Shown here one piece after another: positions 50,809-58,697 of a stretch of 64,000 bases of DNA (its first letter is position 1; each line of letters starts with the position of its first letter). Origin of the DNA: Candidatus Melainabacteria bacterium (GTDB lineage Bacteria > Cyanobacteriota > Vampirovibrionia > Obscuribacterales > Obscuribacteraceae); the NCBI GenBank assembly GCA_003151275.1, contig PLXC01000185.1, positions 62,001-126,000 of the forward strand. Reading direction: 5' to 3'. Under the pieces are notes generated by a model. That model was given only the letters and a program-made list of their open reading frames with translations. It was not told where the DNA came from and made no database searches. The position numbers and the translations under genes are program-made.

Positions 50809-51456
50809 ATGAATACTATGCTTTCAGCCAAATTGCTTTTTTCATTCTGTTTGTGCGTTTCTTTAACGATGCCAGCAATGGCGCAACTCAATAGCAAAGG
50901 TTTGCCGCCGACGTCGACGGATAGCTTTGTTAGACAAGCTGCAGGACAGGCTGAAAATATTTACGGCGACGAAGGGCACGAAGGTCCGCCACCTTTTAGC
51001 GAATTTGAATATCAAAATCGCATTAACAGCGGCATTTTCGACATCCGCGATAAAGGTTTGACCACCGGTCATGGCAGCATGATGCCATCTGCATGGGGAC
51101 GCGATGAGTTTCTAGGGGCTGAATGGAGCAGATCCGGTTCCAACGGTGGCAATCCGCAACTAACTGGACCTGGCACCACAATGGATCAGCAAGGCAATCC
51201 TCAGAGTCCTGCCAATGCACCACAAGGTAACCCTCCTTACCAGATCGGACCCGACTGGGTGCAAGTAAGAAATCCCGACACTGCACAAGTAATGGGCTAT
51301 TTGGCTCCCGGAGAAACATATCAACAGTTCTTCTCAGGACAATCAGGACACATCCTGCCCCAGTTTCAAGCGGTCGGTCAGGAGCTTATGACCAATCCTG
51401 CCTACCAGCAAGGCCAAATCACTCAAGGTTCTATGACAGGCAGCGCAGGCAAATAA
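50809..51456 (+). CDS. Secreted Gln/Gly-rich protein
   Basis: The ATG at 50809 follows AAGGTG and starts a signal peptide (LLFSFCLCVSLTMPAMA, cleavage after AMA), giving 215 residues. The mature protein is Gln/Gly/Pro/Asn-rich and likely mostly disordered, with FSEFEYQNRINSGIFDI in the first half and QIGPDWVQVRNPDTAQ in the second. The longer frame from 50773 is rejected as it places residues before the signal peptide. The family is not recognised; an envelope role is likely. It is convergent with the gene at 51491. Confidence 0.72.
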   Translation: MNTMLSAKLLFSFCLCVSLTMPAMAQLNSKGLPPTSTDSFVRQAAGQAENIYGDEGHEGPPPFSEFEYQNRINSGIFDIRDKGLTTGHGSMMPSAWGRDEFLGAEWSRSGSNGGNPQLTGPGTTMDQQGNPQSPANAPQGNPPYQIGPDWVQVRNPDTAQVMGYLAPGETYQQFFSGQSGHILPQFQAVGQELMTNPAYQQGQITQGSMTGSAGK

Positions 51457-51490
51457 CTTAGGTAAGGTCTAGGTGCAGTGCGCCTTTTCC

Positions 51491-52771
51491 CTACCTTGCG
51501 AACCGAATCACTTTCTTATCGTTGTCGATTGTGAAACGACGATCTTTTAAGAACGGCTGCCCAAGCAAGGGCAGTGGTGGACCGCCAGTCGACACAACAC
51601 ATATACTCATGTTGTTTTTTTGTATGGCGCCGAGTCTTAATTGATTTACGTTAAAAACATAACCTGGCACTGAACCTCCAACGCCACCAACCATCATCAT
51701 TTGAGCATCAGACGGAATTGATAAACCAAGTCTTTGAAAAGTTCGCATATCAAACAGATTGATGCCAGCGCCTGTGTCGAAATACATTGGACATTCGTGC
51801 CCATTCACTTCGGCCATCACCACTAGATTGTTACCAATGGTTTGAAACGGAACTTCGATGGAATCATATCCCTGACTGTTTCTTGACGAGCTTTTCTTAG
51901 TGAAGCGGATTACTCCCGACTGATTGTCGATGTCGTATTGATAACCGTTATAAAATGTTTGTCCCAATAGTGGTGGCATATTAAAGCGCTCTTGCACCAT
52001 AATCGGCATGTGCCTTTGAATTCCACCTACCTGTAAATTCACTATCATCGGCGCTGCTGAATTGACTGTGTTTCCAACCCCACCCATGTGCGTGCTTTGT
52101 CCCCTGATGACGCTGTCATTGACGCCAGCTGCTTCAAGTTGATTCTTGCCGATTAGACAAGTTGAAGCGCCGGTATCAAACATCATCTTTATGGTGCGTC
52201 CATTAATCTGCGTGTCAACCATTAAGTGACCGTCTGGTCCGTGTGAAAATGGCACACTGGCCTGATCTGGCAATTTGCTCAAATCATCAGATGTGGCATT
52301 TGCTGCTTCAAATGTGGTCATATCTCCCAAGGGCGCGGAGCTAACGGCGGCTGCGGAGCTAACGGATGTTCCAGAGCTAACGGAGGCTCCCGAGGATGCC
52401 GTTCTCCCAGGCGGCGCTCCGAAGACGTTGACGAAGTGCGAGTCTACGCGTTCAAGATACGTGGCAGCGAATTTAGCTTCTTCTGATTTTGGGAAATTGC
52501 GGCATACAGTGCTATACAGCTTTTTCGCTTTCTCAGCGTCACCAAGTTGACCAAAACTTAGTGCTTCATAGTAGAACGGTGTTGCTACCTTGGGATTCGC
52601 TGCGATGGATTTATCAAACGATTGAATTGCTAGCTTGTATTCGCGGTTATTGTAATGGGCGATGCCTGCCGTCAGAAACGAATCCGCATGAGCCGCAGGC
52701 ATTAGGCACGCGGATGCCTGAATAGAGAGTAGTAGGTGGAGCAGGCGTTTCTTTGTCATCGCTTTAAGCAT
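51491..52771 (-). CDS. Secreted TPR protein with two retropepsin-like aspartic protease domains
   Basis: The N-terminus is a signal peptide (LLHLLLSIQASACLMPAA, cleavage near HAD). TPR units follow (FLTAGIAHYNNREYKLAIQ; PFYYEALSFGQLGDAEKA), then an Ala/Ser-rich spacer, then two retropepsin-type domains: MMFDTGASTCLIG (about residue 200) and MYFDTGAGINLFD (about 330). Both keep the catalytic DTG. Retropepsins normally work as dimers, so two copies in one chain may form a single-chain protease. The start is uncertain (52771, 52759 or TTG at 52780). The substrate is unknown. Confidence 0.8.
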   Translation of the reverse strand: MLKAMTKKRLLHLLLSIQASACLMPAAHADSFLTAGIAHYNNREYKLAIQSFDKSIAANPKVATPFYYEALSFGQLGDAEKAKKLYSTVCRNFPKSEEAKFAATYLERVDSHFVNVFGAPPGRTASSGASVSSGTSVSSAAAVSSAPLGDMTTFEAANATSDDLSKLPDQASVPFSHGPDGHLMVDTQINGRTIKMMFDTGASTCLIGKNQLEAAGVNDSVIRGQSTHMGGVGNTVNSAAPMIVNLQVGGIQRHMPIMVQERFNMPPLLGQTFYNGYQYDIDNQSGVIRFTKKSSSRNSQGYDSIEVPFQTIGNNLVVMAEVNGHECPMYFDTGAGINLFDMRTFQRLGLSIPSDAQMMMVGGVGGSVPGYVFNVNQLRLGAIQKNNMSICVVSTGGPPLPLLGQPFLKDRRFTIDNDKKVIRFAR

Positions 52772-52773
52772 AC

Positions 52774-52826
52774 TTTTCAAATCCGAAGCATTGTTTCAAT
52801 CCGAAGCATTTTTTTTTCAAATCCGC
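52774..52826. repeat. Three short direct repeats upstream of the retropepsin gene
   Basis: TTTCAAATCCGAAGCATT-like units occur at 52774-52792 and 52794-52810, with a partial third copy at 52814-52826. They lie right at the 5' side of the retropepsin gene (minus strand), just inside the gap to the DUF1963-like gene. Confidence 0.7.
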
Positions 52827-52845
52827 GGCTAGCCTTCCCCATCTG

Positions 52846-53622
52846 TTATTCCCGATAAAAACGAATTAGCCATGACTTGTCGAACCGTTCATTGACCAAG
52901 TTATCTTGATGAATCATGAGCAGGAAGTCTGTTCCATCCTCAAGCAATAGTCGCAGTAATAAATGCCACTTTTCCGCTTCCAATACAAGATGAGAGTAGC
53001 AATCGTCTTTTGCTCTAGTTTCGTTGTATGTGATTCCGTTGCAAGAAAAGGCACTAATTTGTTTAGCTTCCTCCAACCGCGCATGATGTTCGCCCAACAA
53101 GTAGCTGCCGTGCAGCAATTTGTCGCCAACAAATTTTTCTTCAAGGGATGTTGCCGTTGCCCCCTCGGTTGCATCGCTTTGCGCTTCTGAGATGAGCGTT
53201 GATTGCGCCTCCCAATGCGCGTCGTGCTCCAAAGCGATTGCGACTTCTTCCGATGGCACCATATTTGGTGTACCAATTAAGTTGGGCTGCCAAATAACCT
53301 TGAAGCAGTTTCTGTCTTTATCCAGGCATGTTTGCATGTCCTCACTGACAAATACGGCGAGCAAACCTTGCTCGGGCAGCCATGATCCAGGTAAAGTGAA
53401 TTGCTGGAAATTCAATTGCACAAGTAGTTTCATTGGCTGAGCATTTTTATCTAGCGGTTGTTTGCATTCGTCCGCAAGCAAGGCGGTTCCACCTACCTTG
53501 CTCGAACCTATGGAAGTTTGTTTTTCCACTAGTTTCAGCGGAATGAATTTGTTACTCATTACTTGTTGGGCCCCGTCAACATCTTTTACTTGAGGAACTT
53601 CCATCGCCTCCTCGATTTGCAT
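52846..53622 (-). CDS. DUF1963/YwqG-like protein
   Basis: The 258-residue protein fits the YwqG/DUF1963 pattern: the segment KVGGTALLADECKQPLDKNA is followed by MKLLVQLNFQQFTLPGSWLP and GLLAVFVSED, then a beta-sandwich-like centre, and near the end WHLLLRLLLEDGTDFLLMIH. The family function is not known; it is often a cytoplasmic protein in toxin-immunity or other accessory settings. A 46-codon frame lies 15 bases upstream (53638-53778). There is no clear ribosome site at the ATG. Confidence 0.7.
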   Translation of the reverse strand: MQIEEAMEVPQVKDVDGAQQVMSNKFIPLKLVEKQTSIGSSKVGGTALLADECKQPLDKNAQPMKLLVQLNFQQFTLPGSWLPEQGLLAVFVSEDMQTCLDKDRNCFKVIWQPNLIGTPNMVPSEEVAIALEHDAHWEAQSTLISEAQSDATEGATATSLEEKFVGDKLLHGSYLLGEHHARLEEAKQISAFSCNGITYNETRAKDDCYSHLVLEAEKWHLLLRLLLEDGTDFLLMIHQDNLVNERFDKSWLIRFYRE

Positions 53623-53637
53623 AGTTTGACTGTTTTG

Positions 53638-53778
53638 CTACATCTCAGCAAGTTTGGCCACAATCTTCTTTCCGGTTGATTGCATCTTGGAGAGCGAATC
53701 TGTTAGCTTTTCGTGGATGGGCTCGTCAGAGAGCCGAAAAATGGTATTGTCGCAACTTGACAGCTGCCTGGCTGTCAT
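53638..53778 (-). CDS. Very small hypothetical protein upstream of the DUF1963-like gene
   Basis: A 46-residue frame reads MTARQLSSCDNTIFRLSDEP and ends GKKIVAKLAEM. It contains a helix-prone charged C-terminus (LTDSLSKMQSTGKKIVAKLA). An in-frame stop lies six codons before the ATG, so this is the first possible start. It ends 15 bases before the next gene, which suggests co-transcription, but the ribosome site is weak. It could be a chance frame. Confidence 0.4.
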   Translation of the reverse strand: MTARQLSSCDNTIFRLSDEPIHEKLTDSLSKMQSTGKKIVAKLAEM

Positions 53779-53954
53779 ATAAAGTGATGGTGCTCAGGGC
53801 TTTTCTTGAGTTTTTGGAATCACTTACTAAATTTGAAAGTTGACTGTCGAACGTTTCGTTTTGACTTGTCTTTTTCTGTGCTCCAATTGTGGTGCAGCAT
53901 CGGTAACTAGTTGCTTAGGCGCGGCATAGCTGCGTCTCTCGTGCAGGGTGGCGT

Positions 53955-54623
53955 ATGATCATTATTGAAATTAAAGACCAACAAACGGCAACTTACGAGA
54001 GCGCTCCTTCAAACCTGGCTAACATTCTAAATTTTGACCACCTTCTTATCGAATCCAAGGGTGCCAGAATTGGTGTTGCTTTCTTAAAAGGATTGGTTGC
54101 TTCTGGTGGTTTGTTAGCTGTCAGCGGCTATGAATGGTGCTTTGAAAATCATTTTGTGATCGGTCTCAGTTTCTTTATCGCTCTCGCTTTCCTCGTCAAC
54201 GAGTCTGTGGATCAGAGGCTGTCGGGACCACGACAAGCAAATGGTGCCTCTACGCTTCGCCAGTCGATGCGACGGCTAAACCCGGCGTTCCTCGCTGTGA
54301 TACCAGCTGTGTTCTTGCTCTTCACTATGAACTTTCAATGCTTGATGATTGCGATTTCCAACACAGTGGAAGTTATCGGCATAGCATGCGGCGTTCCTCT
54401 CTTGCTTTTCGGATTGATCAAGACTATCCAAAAATCTAACATTGGCAAGACTCATTTGTACGTCGGTTCCGCCAGTGCTTTCGGTGGCGTCGCCTTGTCC
54501 ATAGCTGTTAATCTGGTGTTCTCGAACGTTTCGGATTTGAGCATATTTTCGGCAACGAATTATTTCAGCAACGCCATAGCGGCCATTTACGCACCGAATG
54601 TGGTGCTTCCGATCGATCAATAA
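53955..54623 (+). CDS. Multi-pass membrane protein
   Basis: A 222-residue protein with about five hydrophobic helices (GVAFLKGLVASGGLLAVSG; FVIGLSFFIALAFLVNES; FLAVIPAVFLLFTMNFQC; TVEVIGIACGVPLLLFGLI; ASAFGGVALSIAVNLVFS). The first 40 residues are hydrophilic and probably cytoplasmic. AGGGTGG lies a few bases before the ATG. The family is not recognised. It precedes the MFS gene by about 70 bases on the same strand and may be co-transcribed. Confidence 0.7.
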   Translation: MIIIEIKDQQTATYESAPSNLANILNFDHLLIESKGARIGVAFLKGLVASGGLLAVSGYEWCFENHFVIGLSFFIALAFLVNESVDQRLSGPRQANGASTLRQSMRRLNPAFLAVIPAVFLLFTMNFQCLMIAISNTVEVIGIACGVPLLLFGLIKTIQKSNIGKTHLYVGSASAFGGVALSIAVNLVFSNVSDLSIFSATNYFSNAIAAIYAPNVVLPIDQ

Positions 54624-54691
54624 CTTCACAAATGCTGATCTGTTAGAATAGCTTCTTTGGGAAGCATGCTCTTTTGTCATCCAAATCCGTA

Positions 54692-55876
54692 ATGATCGAA
54701 ACAAAGTCGGCCGAGCCGGTCATGGCCCGATTCGCCATTGGCATGATGTTTTTTATCAACGGCGCCGCTATCGCCACTTGGGCATCACGCATTCCCGCCA
54801 TTCAGGAAAAACTAGCGCTGAGCACAGGAAACCTCGGCATCGCACTGCTGAGCATGGCGATAGGGGCGTTGGCTGCAATGTCTTTTGCGGGCGCACTTTC
54901 TGCTCGGATCGGCAGCAGACCGGTCATTGTTTGGACAATGATTCTGACTTGTATATCTCTTGTGTTTCCGGCTTATGCACCGAATCTGCTTCTACTTTCA
55001 CTAGCTGTAATCTCGCTGGGTCTGTTCGCCGGTTCATTGGATGTGGCCATGAATGCCCACGCTGTAGCCGTTGAGCGGGCTTATCGGCGATCGATTATGT
55101 CATCGTTTCATGCGTTGTTTAGTATTGGAGGCATTGCCGGTGCCTGTTTTGGCGCTGTCATGGCGTCCATGAAAGTTTCCATCGAAGTGCACTTTCCGAT
55201 TAGCGCGGCTTTGTTGCTTGTCACAGGACTTACTTGCAAGAATTGGCTGCTTCCAGCTAGTGCGGATGCTACAGGAAGGGAGGTGAGCGGTTCCCTTCAT
55301 TTGAATACCTTGAAATTACTGTTCAACTCGCAATATTTACTCGCTCTAAGCATAATGATGTTTTGTTGTTTTCTTGTTGAAGGCGCAATGGGTGATTGGA
55401 GTGGCGTCTTCTTGCAGCAAACTTTGAAAACCGAACCAGGCTTCGCTGCTCTTGGCTATGCCTCTTTTTCAGTAGCGATGTCTGTTGGCAGGCTACTTGG
55501 CGATAAATTGAACGAGAAATTTGGCTCGGCAGTTATGGTCCGCGGTGGCTCCCTATTTGCCCTTGCCGGTTTGTGTCTCATAATTTTTCCTTCTAATCCC
55601 CTGTTGGCGTTGTTGGGATTTGCGTCAATCGGATTGGGCGTTTCCAATATCGTGCCAATTGCCTTCACCGCGGCAGGCAACGCACCAGATATGGAGCCGG
55701 GTCCTTCAATTGCCACAGTTGCTCTGGTTGGATATTTTGGGCTCTTGGCTGGACCACCGGTGATCGGATTTGTCGCTGAGTTTCTTACCTTGAGAAATGC
55801 GCTTGCACTTCTTTCGATTCTTTTAATAGGAATGATGTTTCTGGCTCGTTATGTTCGAACTGAGTCGTCCACATAG
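54692..55876 (+). CDS. MFS transporter, YbjJ-like
   Basis: A 394-residue major facilitator with about twelve helices. The first segment ARFAIGMMFFINGAAIATWA and the motif ASRIPAIQEKLALSTGNLGI are typical of the YbjJ-like MFS group, and the motif FAGALSARIGSRPVIVWT corresponds to the cytoplasmic loop 2-3. SLGLFAGSLDVAMNAHAV is another family segment. The ATG at 54692 is used; a TTG at 54674 with GGGAAG upstream is possible. The substrate is unknown, and there is no evidence that it carries inositol. Confidence 0.85.
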   Translation: MIETKSAEPVMARFAIGMMFFINGAAIATWASRIPAIQEKLALSTGNLGIALLSMAIGALAAMSFAGALSARIGSRPVIVWTMILTCISLVFPAYAPNLLLLSLAVISLGLFAGSLDVAMNAHAVAVERAYRRSIMSSFHALFSIGGIAGACFGAVMASMKVSIEVHFPISAALLLVTGLTCKNWLLPASADATGREVSGSLHLNTLKLLFNSQYLLALSIMMFCCFLVEGAMGDWSGVFLQQTLKTEPGFAALGYASFSVAMSVGRLLGDKLNEKFGSAVMVRGGSLFALAGLCLIIFPSNPLLALLGFASIGLGVSNIVPIAFTAAGNAPDMEPGPSIATVALVGYFGLLAGPPVIGFVAEFLTLRNALALLSILLIGMMFLARYVRTESST

Positions 55877-55994
55877 CTTAGCGCTTGAGTCTCAGGGTTT
55901 TTAGCGGTGTCGTCGAGTGTGATTTAGCTTAGAATCATCGAGCTGGTGGTAAGGCTATAATGCAAGCTAGTGCACACATCGGAGCTAAAACGAC

Positions 55995-56660
55995 ATGACC
56001 CAAAAGCCGCCAAAAGCATCCATCGCTAAAGCCGGTGGCGGAATACTGAGAGCGCTTGGAGACCTCTTCCTGTTGCTGCTTTTACTTAGCGCGGCCGGTG
56101 CTGGAGGCTACTGGTTTGGCACTATTCAGAGAATGGCTCCTGTGCAACTCGTAGGTCCCGGTACTCCAGGGGCGGTGAAAAGTGATGCACCAAATGCGGT
56201 GCCAAGTACTACGTCCAAGCACACTTCCGAAAAAGCAGAAAATCCTGCTGAAGAAGAGCAACCTGAAGAAACTGCCACTCCGACGCCGCCACCTGTTGCC
56301 ACTAAAAAGCATGGCAAGAAATACTGGGTTGTTTCCAGCGGCTCGGATTACATTGGTTATGCGATCAAGGTCAACGTCAACGATCAAGACGTCGACAACT
56401 TTTTTGCTCCAGGCAAGGCTGTCGACATAACTAGGATGTTGAAAAAGGGCGATAATTCGGTGACCTTCAATGCTCAGGAACTCGAGGCAAAGTTCAATGC
56501 CCATAAGGGCGATGAAAGCAAAAAGCTGATACTGACTTTGGTTTCTGGTCCAACGATTCAAGAAAACTTCAAGCCGTCTGATGTTGTGTTGACCTATCAA
56601 CGCAACGCCGGTCAAACGGAGAATGACACCCAGACGCTCCACTTTACGAAGAGTAATTGA
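55995..56660 (+). CDS. Membrane-anchored protein with disordered linker and C-terminal beta domain
   Basis: The 221-residue product has one N-terminal membrane helix (ALGDLFLLLLLLSAAGAGGY), a Pro/Glu/Thr-rich linker (EEEQPEETATPTPPP), and a C-terminal globular part (KKYWVVSSGSDYIGYAIKVN; NVNDQDVDNFFAPGKAVDI; SKKLILTLVSGPTIQENF). The domain is likely outside the inner membrane. The ATG is preceded by GGAGC. Its family is not recognised. The next gene starts immediately after it, suggesting an operon of two membrane-anchored proteins. Confidence 0.7.
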   Translation: MTQKPPKASIAKAGGGILRALGDLFLLLLLLSAAGAGGYWFGTIQRMAPVQLVGPGTPGAVKSDAPNAVPSTTSKHTSEKAENPAEEEQPEETATPTPPPVATKKHGKKYWVVSSGSDYIGYAIKVNVNDQDVDNFFAPGKAVDITRMLKKGDNSVTFNAQELEAKFNAHKGDESKKLILTLVSGPTIQENFKPSDVVLTYQRNAGQTENDTQTLHFTKSN

Positions 56661-56661
56661 T

Positions 56662-57087
56662 GTGAGAGCAAAGTTTTACCTAATCGCATGTTTGGTGGCG
56701 CTAAACGGATTGTTCATCGGCTATGCGGTTGGTCTCAACAGTCGCCATGTGCTAGTTGTTGATCCCAATCTCCCACGTTACGTAAAGCCCGTCGCTGTGC
56801 CGAAAGTTAAAATCGATAAACCGACAACCACAACGACTGTCAAGAAAACAGTCGTGACAAAAGGTGCCACCACTTCTAAAGGTAAGCCGACAGCAAGCAC
56901 TGTCACGCCAGCGAGCAAGACCGCGGCGACGAACAAGACACCTGCGACAAGCAAGACAACTCCGACTCCAAAATCGACGAGTACTCATCAGGAGAAGTCT
57001 GTGCCCAAGAAGCCTGCGAGCGCAGCTTCAACTGCGCACAAAAGCGATAAACCGGTAACTAAGGCTGTCGATCAGACTAAAGATTAG
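56662..57087 (+). CDS. Membrane-anchored Thr/Lys/Ser/Pro-rich protein
   Basis: A GTG at 56662, one base after the previous stop, starts a 141-residue protein. Its N-terminal helix (FYLIACLVALNGLFIGYAVG) anchors it, and the remainder is a low-complexity Thr/Lys/Ser/Pro chain (KPTTTTTVKKTVVTKG; KTPATSKTTPTPK). It lacks a globular domain. Like its upstream neighbour it is probably a periplasm-spanning or cell-wall-associated linker. The repetitive Thr/Lys composition could favour strain-to-strain length change. Confidence 0.65.
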   Translation: MRAKFYLIACLVALNGLFIGYAVGLNSRHVLVVDPNLPRYVKPVAVPKVKIDKPTTTTTVKKTVVTKGATTSKGKPTASTVTPASKTAATNKTPATSKTTPTPKSTSTHQEKSVPKKPASAASTAHKSDKPVTKAVDQTKD

Positions 57088-57267
57088 ATTCGATTTTCGA
57101 ATGTACAACAAGGGATTTTGAACGCAAAGCGCTTCTTGCTGCCACAATGTTATCTGGTATGGCTGATGCGTAGGCAAAGATACAACAATCTTGCGTACTT
57201 TTTTCTTGTTAGGCTTTACAACTAAGTTCTTTATGTCAGACTGGAAGTAGTCCAGGAGATGGTATGC

Positions 57268-57417
57268 ATGCAAGAGACAAAAGGACTCTGGTCCACAGTA
57301 GCAGCGGTCACAGCATTAGTCTGTTTCTGTCTTGGTATTTGCTACGGTTCACAGCAGCCTGAGCACAAGCAGCGCTTTCAGAATTATGACAAATACTCAC
57401 ACTGCAACGCAAAGTAG
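57268..57417 (+). CDS. Very small single-pass membrane protein
   Basis: A 49-residue frame starts MQETKGLWSTVAAVTALVCF and has one Cys-rich hydrophobic helix (ALVCFCLGICYG), then a short hydrophilic tail ending SHCNAK. AGGAG lies nine bases before the ATG at 57268. It lies between the Thr/Lys-rich protein and the DUF4279 gene on the same strand. The family is unknown. A TAGTGA/TCACTA inverted repeat directly follows its stop. Confidence 0.55.
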   Translation: MQETKGLWSTVAAVTALVCFCLGICYGSQQPEHKQRFQNYDKYSHCNAK

Positions 57418-57509
57418 TGAAATCACTACCTGTGGTGTACCCCAAAAGTAGGTAATTCATGGAGTGAATTCTGAAAGTGGCGCCTAGTGCCAGTTTCTGA
57501 ATATGCGGA

Positions 57510-58088
57510 ATGAAACATAATCAAGCTGTGCGAGACGCTCGTGATAAAACAATGCCGAGAAAAACACTCAAGGACAAGGACTCTATGACTGTCTACGATG
57601 AGTTGTTCGGCATCCGATCAGGCTCTTTTCACATAAACACCAAACCGTATCGTGTGCATGCCAGTTTTCGGATCTTCCACGACGATTTAGACCCAGTAGA
57701 ACTGACTGAGTTATTTTGCGTGGAGCCCACGAGGACCCATAGAAAAGGTGACCAGCGTGTTGGAAAAAATGGTCGTTTATATTCACCGTTCAAACAGGGC
57801 TCTTGGATTCTTGATTCGGAAAAGCATGTCAATTCTGCAGATGTAAATGAACACATCCATTGGCTGCTTAATGAACTGTCTTCCTGCACTGGAGCTATAC
57901 ACAAGTTGCAGAGTTCAGGTTTTTTAGTTGACGTTGTGTGTGGTTGGTTTGCGTCTAGCGATAACACATGCCCTACCCTGCAACCGGATACAATCCGGAG
58001 GCTATCCAGGTTTAGGATCGGCTGCTGGTTTGATGTTTACCTGTTTCCGCCGGATGACGATGAAACTAAAGAACCTTATAAACACTGA
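57510..58088 (+). CDS. DUF4279-family protein
   Basis: The 192-residue frame fits DUF4279: SFRIFHDDLDPVELTELFCV, EPTRTHRKGD, then WILDSEKHVNSADVNEHIHW and LLNELSSCTGAIHKLQSSGF, ending with the RLSRFRIGCWFDVYLF segment. DUF4279 proteins have no proven role; some lie in toxin-immunity or accessory loci. The start is uncertain: ATG codons at 57510, 57552 and 57585 are all possible, and AAGGA lies four bases before the last. The family domain starts near residue 45, so a shorter product is likely. It precedes the secreted protein at 58101. Confidence 0.75.
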   Translation: MKHNQAVRDARDKTMPRKTLKDKDSMTVYDELFGIRSGSFHINTKPYRVHASFRIFHDDLDPVELTELFCVEPTRTHRKGDQRVGKNGRLYSPFKQGSWILDSEKHVNSADVNEHIHWLLNELSSCTGAIHKLQSSGFLVDVVCGWFASSDNTCPTLQPDTIRRLSRFRIGCWFDVYLFPPDDDETKEPYKH

Positions 58089-58100
58089 AAAGGCAGGCAC

Positions 58101-58571
58101 ATGCGCGGGATATTCGTTTTAGCTTGGATGGTAATCATTGGAATTTTGAGTTTTGGAACGCTCATACAAAACTCCTATGCAAGTTTAGAACCCCCAGTCC
58201 AGTTTCAATATCCAGAAGGCGGACCCAATGTCTGGGCTAGTGTGGTGATACCTCTCAATTGGCGAGAGGTATCGCATACCAAACAGCCGTCGACACTAAT
58301 TGGTGCCAAAGAAAACGGACAAGCAGTCTTGATTGTTGTAAATGTTCAACCATCAGCGCAGAAATTTTTCAACCTAAAAAGTTTGAGTTTGTCTGACGCT
58401 CAAAAGCTATGGGGCGAAGCTAGGTATGACAGAGGTAAAACAAGAACATTCGATTTGCAAAAGCCTTTTAGCAAATCGGTCGACTATCACGTAGACGCTA
58501 AGTTCAAAAATGAGAAGCTGTCAGCGTATCGGATATACGCCGCCGATCCCTTTAACCATTTAACAAATTGA
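58101..58571 (+). CDS. Secreted hypothetical protein
   Basis: A 156-residue protein starts twelve bases after the DUF4279 stop, with AGGCAGG before the ATG. It has a signal peptide (FVLAWMVIIGILSFGTLI, cleavage near YAS). The mature part is a small beta-rich domain (PNVWASVVIPLNWREVSHT; GQAVLIVVNVQPSAQKFF; DYHVDAKFKNEKLSAYRIY). It resembles the small secreted lipocalin-like or PsbP-like proteins in outline, but no family can be named. The close spacing suggests co-transcription with the DUF4279 gene. Confidence 0.65.
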   Translation: MRGIFVLAWMVIIGILSFGTLIQNSYASLEPPVQFQYPEGGPNVWASVVIPLNWREVSHTKQPSTLIGAKENGQAVLIVVNVQPSAQKFFNLKSLSLSDAQKLWGEARYDRGKTRTFDLQKPFSKSVDYHVDAKFKNEKLSAYRIYAADPFNHLTN

Positions 58572-58697
58572 TTCCATGATGTTCGCTGCTGCAAATCAAG
58601 CTTGTCAGCCTGATAATTTTTCCATCGCTCAGCTAACGGATTCGCTTATGTACGGTCCAACGCTAGGAGTTAACTCTAGTTAGGTTAGGTGCTACGG

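Noticed and set aside
54692..55876. Inositol transporter for the iol operon
   Set aside because: The sequence resembles the YbjJ-like MFS group, lacks the sugar-porter signature and lies over 7 kb from the operon.
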